Shown one piece after another: positions 60,663 through 64,000 of a stretch of DNA of 64,000 nucleotides. The notes under the pieces were generated by a model. It had not been told where the DNA came from. It saw only the letters and a list, made by a program, of their open reading frames with translations, and did not search any database. Origin of the DNA: Lepraria neglecta (lineage: Eukaryota > Ascomycota > Lecanoromycetes > Lecanorales > Stereocaulaceae); NCBI GenBank assembly GCA_033220425.1, contig CM065646.1:1309501-1373500 (forward strand), in the 5' to 3' direction. The translations under genes were made by a program, and so were the position numbers. Positions within the stretch are counted from its first letter, which is position 1; the number at the start of each line of letters is the position of its first letter.

Positions 60663-63600
60663 CTTTGAACACCCTAAGGGATGAGTTCTTCAATAACTTT
60701 AGGCAGAAACCCTACCCCAAGCACCTTAATAGTTACTAGCTAGAGATACTATACTATAGACGAAGGATCTAGAAAAAGGATTAAGGTTATAGTACTAGAC
60801 CTGTACTATAGAGACAGGGATAAGCTTGAGCCATAGCTTACGTAAGTATAACTATACCTTCTATTCCAAGGGGATTTACTCCTAGTAACTAGATATACTA
60901 CCTTCGCTATATTATACCTACGAGGACGGGCCTAAAAGTAGGTCGAACCTTTCCTAAAGAAGTATATAGAAGACAACGACGAAGACGGCGACGTTAAGTT
61001 ATGGATAGAAAGTATACCAAAGTTTATAGTTGAAATCCGCCGTATATTTAGACCTTCCAACAAGGCAAATATAGTAACACATATTATTTAGTATATAAAA
61101 TAGAAGAAGTTAGTATTAGAGTTTTCAACTTAATTTCAAATATACGCAACTAAAATAGGCTAGGATAATAATACGCTGATAACGATATATTATTAGGGCC
61201 TTAAAGATAATATTAAAGACGAGCTTATAAGATTCGGAGGAGTAATTAATACTCTAGATAGACTTATTAAAAACGCGATCGAGATTGATAATAAGCTGTT
61301 TAAATAATCTATAGAAAAGCGGTATAACGGAGGAGTTAGCGGAACCTAATATAAGGGATTCTTCTTAAAGACGAGGAATTACCGATAAGACTACAGGGAA
61401 TGCAATACTTACCGTAGTATAGTACTAATAGAGATTAACTTTATTTAGATAGGAAAGAAGAAAGGAAACTTTAAAGGGAAAAAGCAGTACGGGGGAAAGA
61501 AAGTAATTACTTACTATAGCTATAGTAAACTAGGCTATATAGCTAGAGACTATAGGTCGAAGAATATAGTATACCGACTATAGATTAACGTAATAGAAGG
61601 AGGACCTCTAGATAATAAGGGAAACTCCGAAAAAATATAGTAACCCTACAATAAAGGAGAATTCAGTTAGGATTCGGAAGATAATACCTTTGAATTAGAA
61701 TTTAATAAAGAAGTATAGAGGTACTACTATAGGGATAGTAATAGATCTTAATAGTATAAGACGGATTAGGAACAGCGGAAAGCTAGTCTAGAGAGACCAG
61801 TATCGATACCCGAACCTAGATCTACTATATCCTAAGTAGAAGGAAAATTACTAGAAATTAGAGAACCTTAATCGGACGAAGATAAATATAAACTCTTTGA
61901 CGAGATCGAAAGCAAAGTATAAGGTATACTAAACGAGTAATTATCTATAAAACCCAAATGGGACGAACCTATATAAGACTATCGATGCGATAGAGAATAT
62001 TAGTAATATAGCGAGATTCTATATACTAAGTATATACTACCCGATTATTTAGTATATAGGGAGGAAAGAGGCCGTCTAGCGGAAGAATACGCGGTACCTC
62101 TACTTAAGAGAGCTTACTATAGAGAGATATAGTAGTATAAGTATAAGGAAGATAGGTACTAATAGTATCTTGTAAGTAAAAGGAAGTATTATTACTTCCT
62201 ATACTTTATAGAGAAGTAGGAAAAGGAAAGAAATAACTTACTTAAAGTCTTTAAGAGAGGAGCTTATAACTAAGTACTATAGTATAGCTACCTATACGAT
62301 AAATATATCCCGTATAAGGGAATAAAGGAAGTATATAGATTCCTACTATTATAGGGAAAAGAATAATCTCTTATACTACGGGGAAGTATAAGGAGATTAA
62401 TACGTTATTCCCTAAACAACAATTATATTCCGCCCAGTATCACACTTATATTATTATACCAGTAAATATTAATAGATAGCGGACCGTAGCGATAATAGAC
62501 AGCGGAGCTATAGGAAATTTTATCTCGAGGAACTTAGTAGACTTAAGCGGCCTACTAACCCGAAAGAAGAAATTGTCCTACGAACTACGCCTAGCTAATA
62601 GGTTAGTATTCTTAATAGGAAAAGTAGAGGAGGAGATACGCTCCCTACTAGTAATAATTCAGTAATACTACGAGGAGATTATATTCGATATAGTTAGGAT
62701 AGCTACTTATAATATCATTTTAGGAATACCTTAGTTAAATAAATATAACCTAGAAATCAACTAGAAGATAAAAGTACTTAAATTCGGACGATCTAGAGAT
62801 GTTACTAGTATTAGACCTATTAGTTAATAGTAGATAATAATAGATAAGAGAAAGAACCGAAGACCGGTCGAAGTATATATTACTTTATTCTTAAAAGATA
62901 AGAGTAACTTCTAAGAGAGAAGGCTCGACTCCTTAGTTACTAGTAAGGGTTAGCGAGATACTAAAGAGAGAGTAACTAAAGGAAAAGACGAACCTTCTGC
63001 GATCCCTCGGGAATATAAATAGTAGGTATACCTATTCGAGGAAGAGACAAGTGTAAAAGCGTTGCCTAAGTACTAACTATAGGATTATAAGATCGAACTC
63101 GAACCTAGTAAGGCGCTAATATTTAGACCTATCTATATATTATTAGAAAAGGAACTTACTATACTTCGCGGGTATATCGATAAGAACCTTAAGAAAGGAT
63201 TTATTCAGGAATCCAAATTACTAGTAGGTTACCTAATCCTCTTCGCGCCGAAGAAGGACGGGAGCTTATAACTATATATCGACTATCGAAAGTTGAACGA
63301 TATTACTATTAAGAATAGATATCCTTTACTAAATATTAGCGAGCTATAGGATCGGCTCGGTAAGGCAAAGATATTTACTAAACTAGATCTTAGAGGTATA
63401 TATAATCTAATCCGAATAAAGGAAGGCGAAGAATAGAAAACTACCTTCTAGACTAGATATAGCTACTACGAGTACCTAGTAATACTGTTTGGACTTACTA
63501 ACGCACTAGTAACCTGCTAAGTACTTATTAATAACGTTATACGGGCATACTTAGATCGAACAGCGATAGCGTACCTTAATAATATCTTGATCTACTCTGA

Positions 63601-64000
63601 GAATAAGGAAGAATACGTTAAGTATATATAGGATATTATCGAATGCCTATCACAAGCGAGGCTTCTCCTTAAACTAGAAAAGTACAAGTTTTACAGGGAC
63701 TCTATTGAGTTCCTAGGATTTATAGTTAGTATAAAAGGTATTAGTATAAGCCTAGAAAAGATTAAAGCTATAGCGGAATAGCCTATACTATAGGACGTCA
63801 AAGTAGTACAAAGTTTCTTAGGATTCGCTAACTTTAATAGGAAGTTTATTAAGGGCTACTCGAAGAAAGTACTTCTACTTATAGATATTACTAAGAAAGA
63901 TATTAGATTTATATAGGGATAAAAATAATAAAAGTCGTTTAATACGTTAAAAAAAGTATATACGGATCTACTAGTACTCTATACCTTTTAAGCTAACGAA
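60249..64000 (+). mobile_element. Ty3/Gypsy element E7 (GyD family), 5' part, leaves window
   Basis: 5' LTR 60249-60662, then plus-strand gag (about 60.7-61.5 kb), CCHC region near 61.53 kb, protease near 62.5 kb, RT 63.25-63.65 kb; the window ends in the RNase H part. Same family as E6 but far more RIP-altered. Broken dozens of times; right end not seen. Confidence 0.9.

Noticed and set aside
10000-64000. tRNA or rRNA genes in the repeat block
   Set aside because: No cloverleaf-like or rRNA-like stretch was recognised by eye; a covariance-model search would be needed to exclude them.

Overview
The window looks like a filamentous ascomycete chromosome (Pezizomycotina). The genes on the left have short introns with fungal splice sites. 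The rest is heavily TpA-enriched and CpA-poor, as expected from repeat-induced point mutation (RIP). It has two compartments: a gene-bearing 8.4 kb with ordinary base composition, and about 55 kb of nested transposons with no intact host gene that I can see.

Gene region (1-8376). Five spliced genes: an MFS transporter cut by the left edge (-), an isopenicillin-N-synthase-type 2-oxoglutarate/Fe(II) oxygenase (-), a Sulfotransferase_4-type P-loop sulfotransferase (-), an arylsulfotransferase of the fungal ASST type with a signal peptide (+), and a second MFS transporter (-). The two sulfotransferase-fold genes are divergent and share 378 bp. Oxygenase, two unrelated sulfotransferases and two exporters side by side suggest a small specialised-metabolite or detoxification cluster. 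No backbone synthase or transcription factor is in view.

Transposon region (8787-64000). Target-site duplications and paired LTRs resolve the order of insertion. A Ty3/Gypsy element (H, + strand, 10608-48036) received a relative in opposite orientation (G, 10837-46016). G received E5 (13699-36409) and E6 (37421-43974). E5 received E3 (14368-23233) and a hAT-like TIR element (24308-31496). E3's left LTR received a small non-autonomous LTR element, E8 (14617-16790). The hAT-like element received E4 (24656-31252). H also carries a solo LTR and a short Helitron. Another Gypsy copy (E7) starts at 60249 and leaves the window.

A Helitron family is present three times: A (9252-10232, +), B (46753-47528, -) and C (50933-59433, -). 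All start A|TC, carry a 9-bp-stem hairpin near the 3' end, and finish in CTTG (degraded in B) before T. C is autonomous-sized, with Rep and PIF1-like helicase remains, and holds a Tc1-like DD34E element (52502-53987). B's insertion site is confirmed by the matching empty site in G. A GC-rich low-complexity island (48037-48620), short tandem arrays and an unidentified inverted repeat (K) occupy the rest. LTR elements are treated as fossils throughout; all are broken many times.
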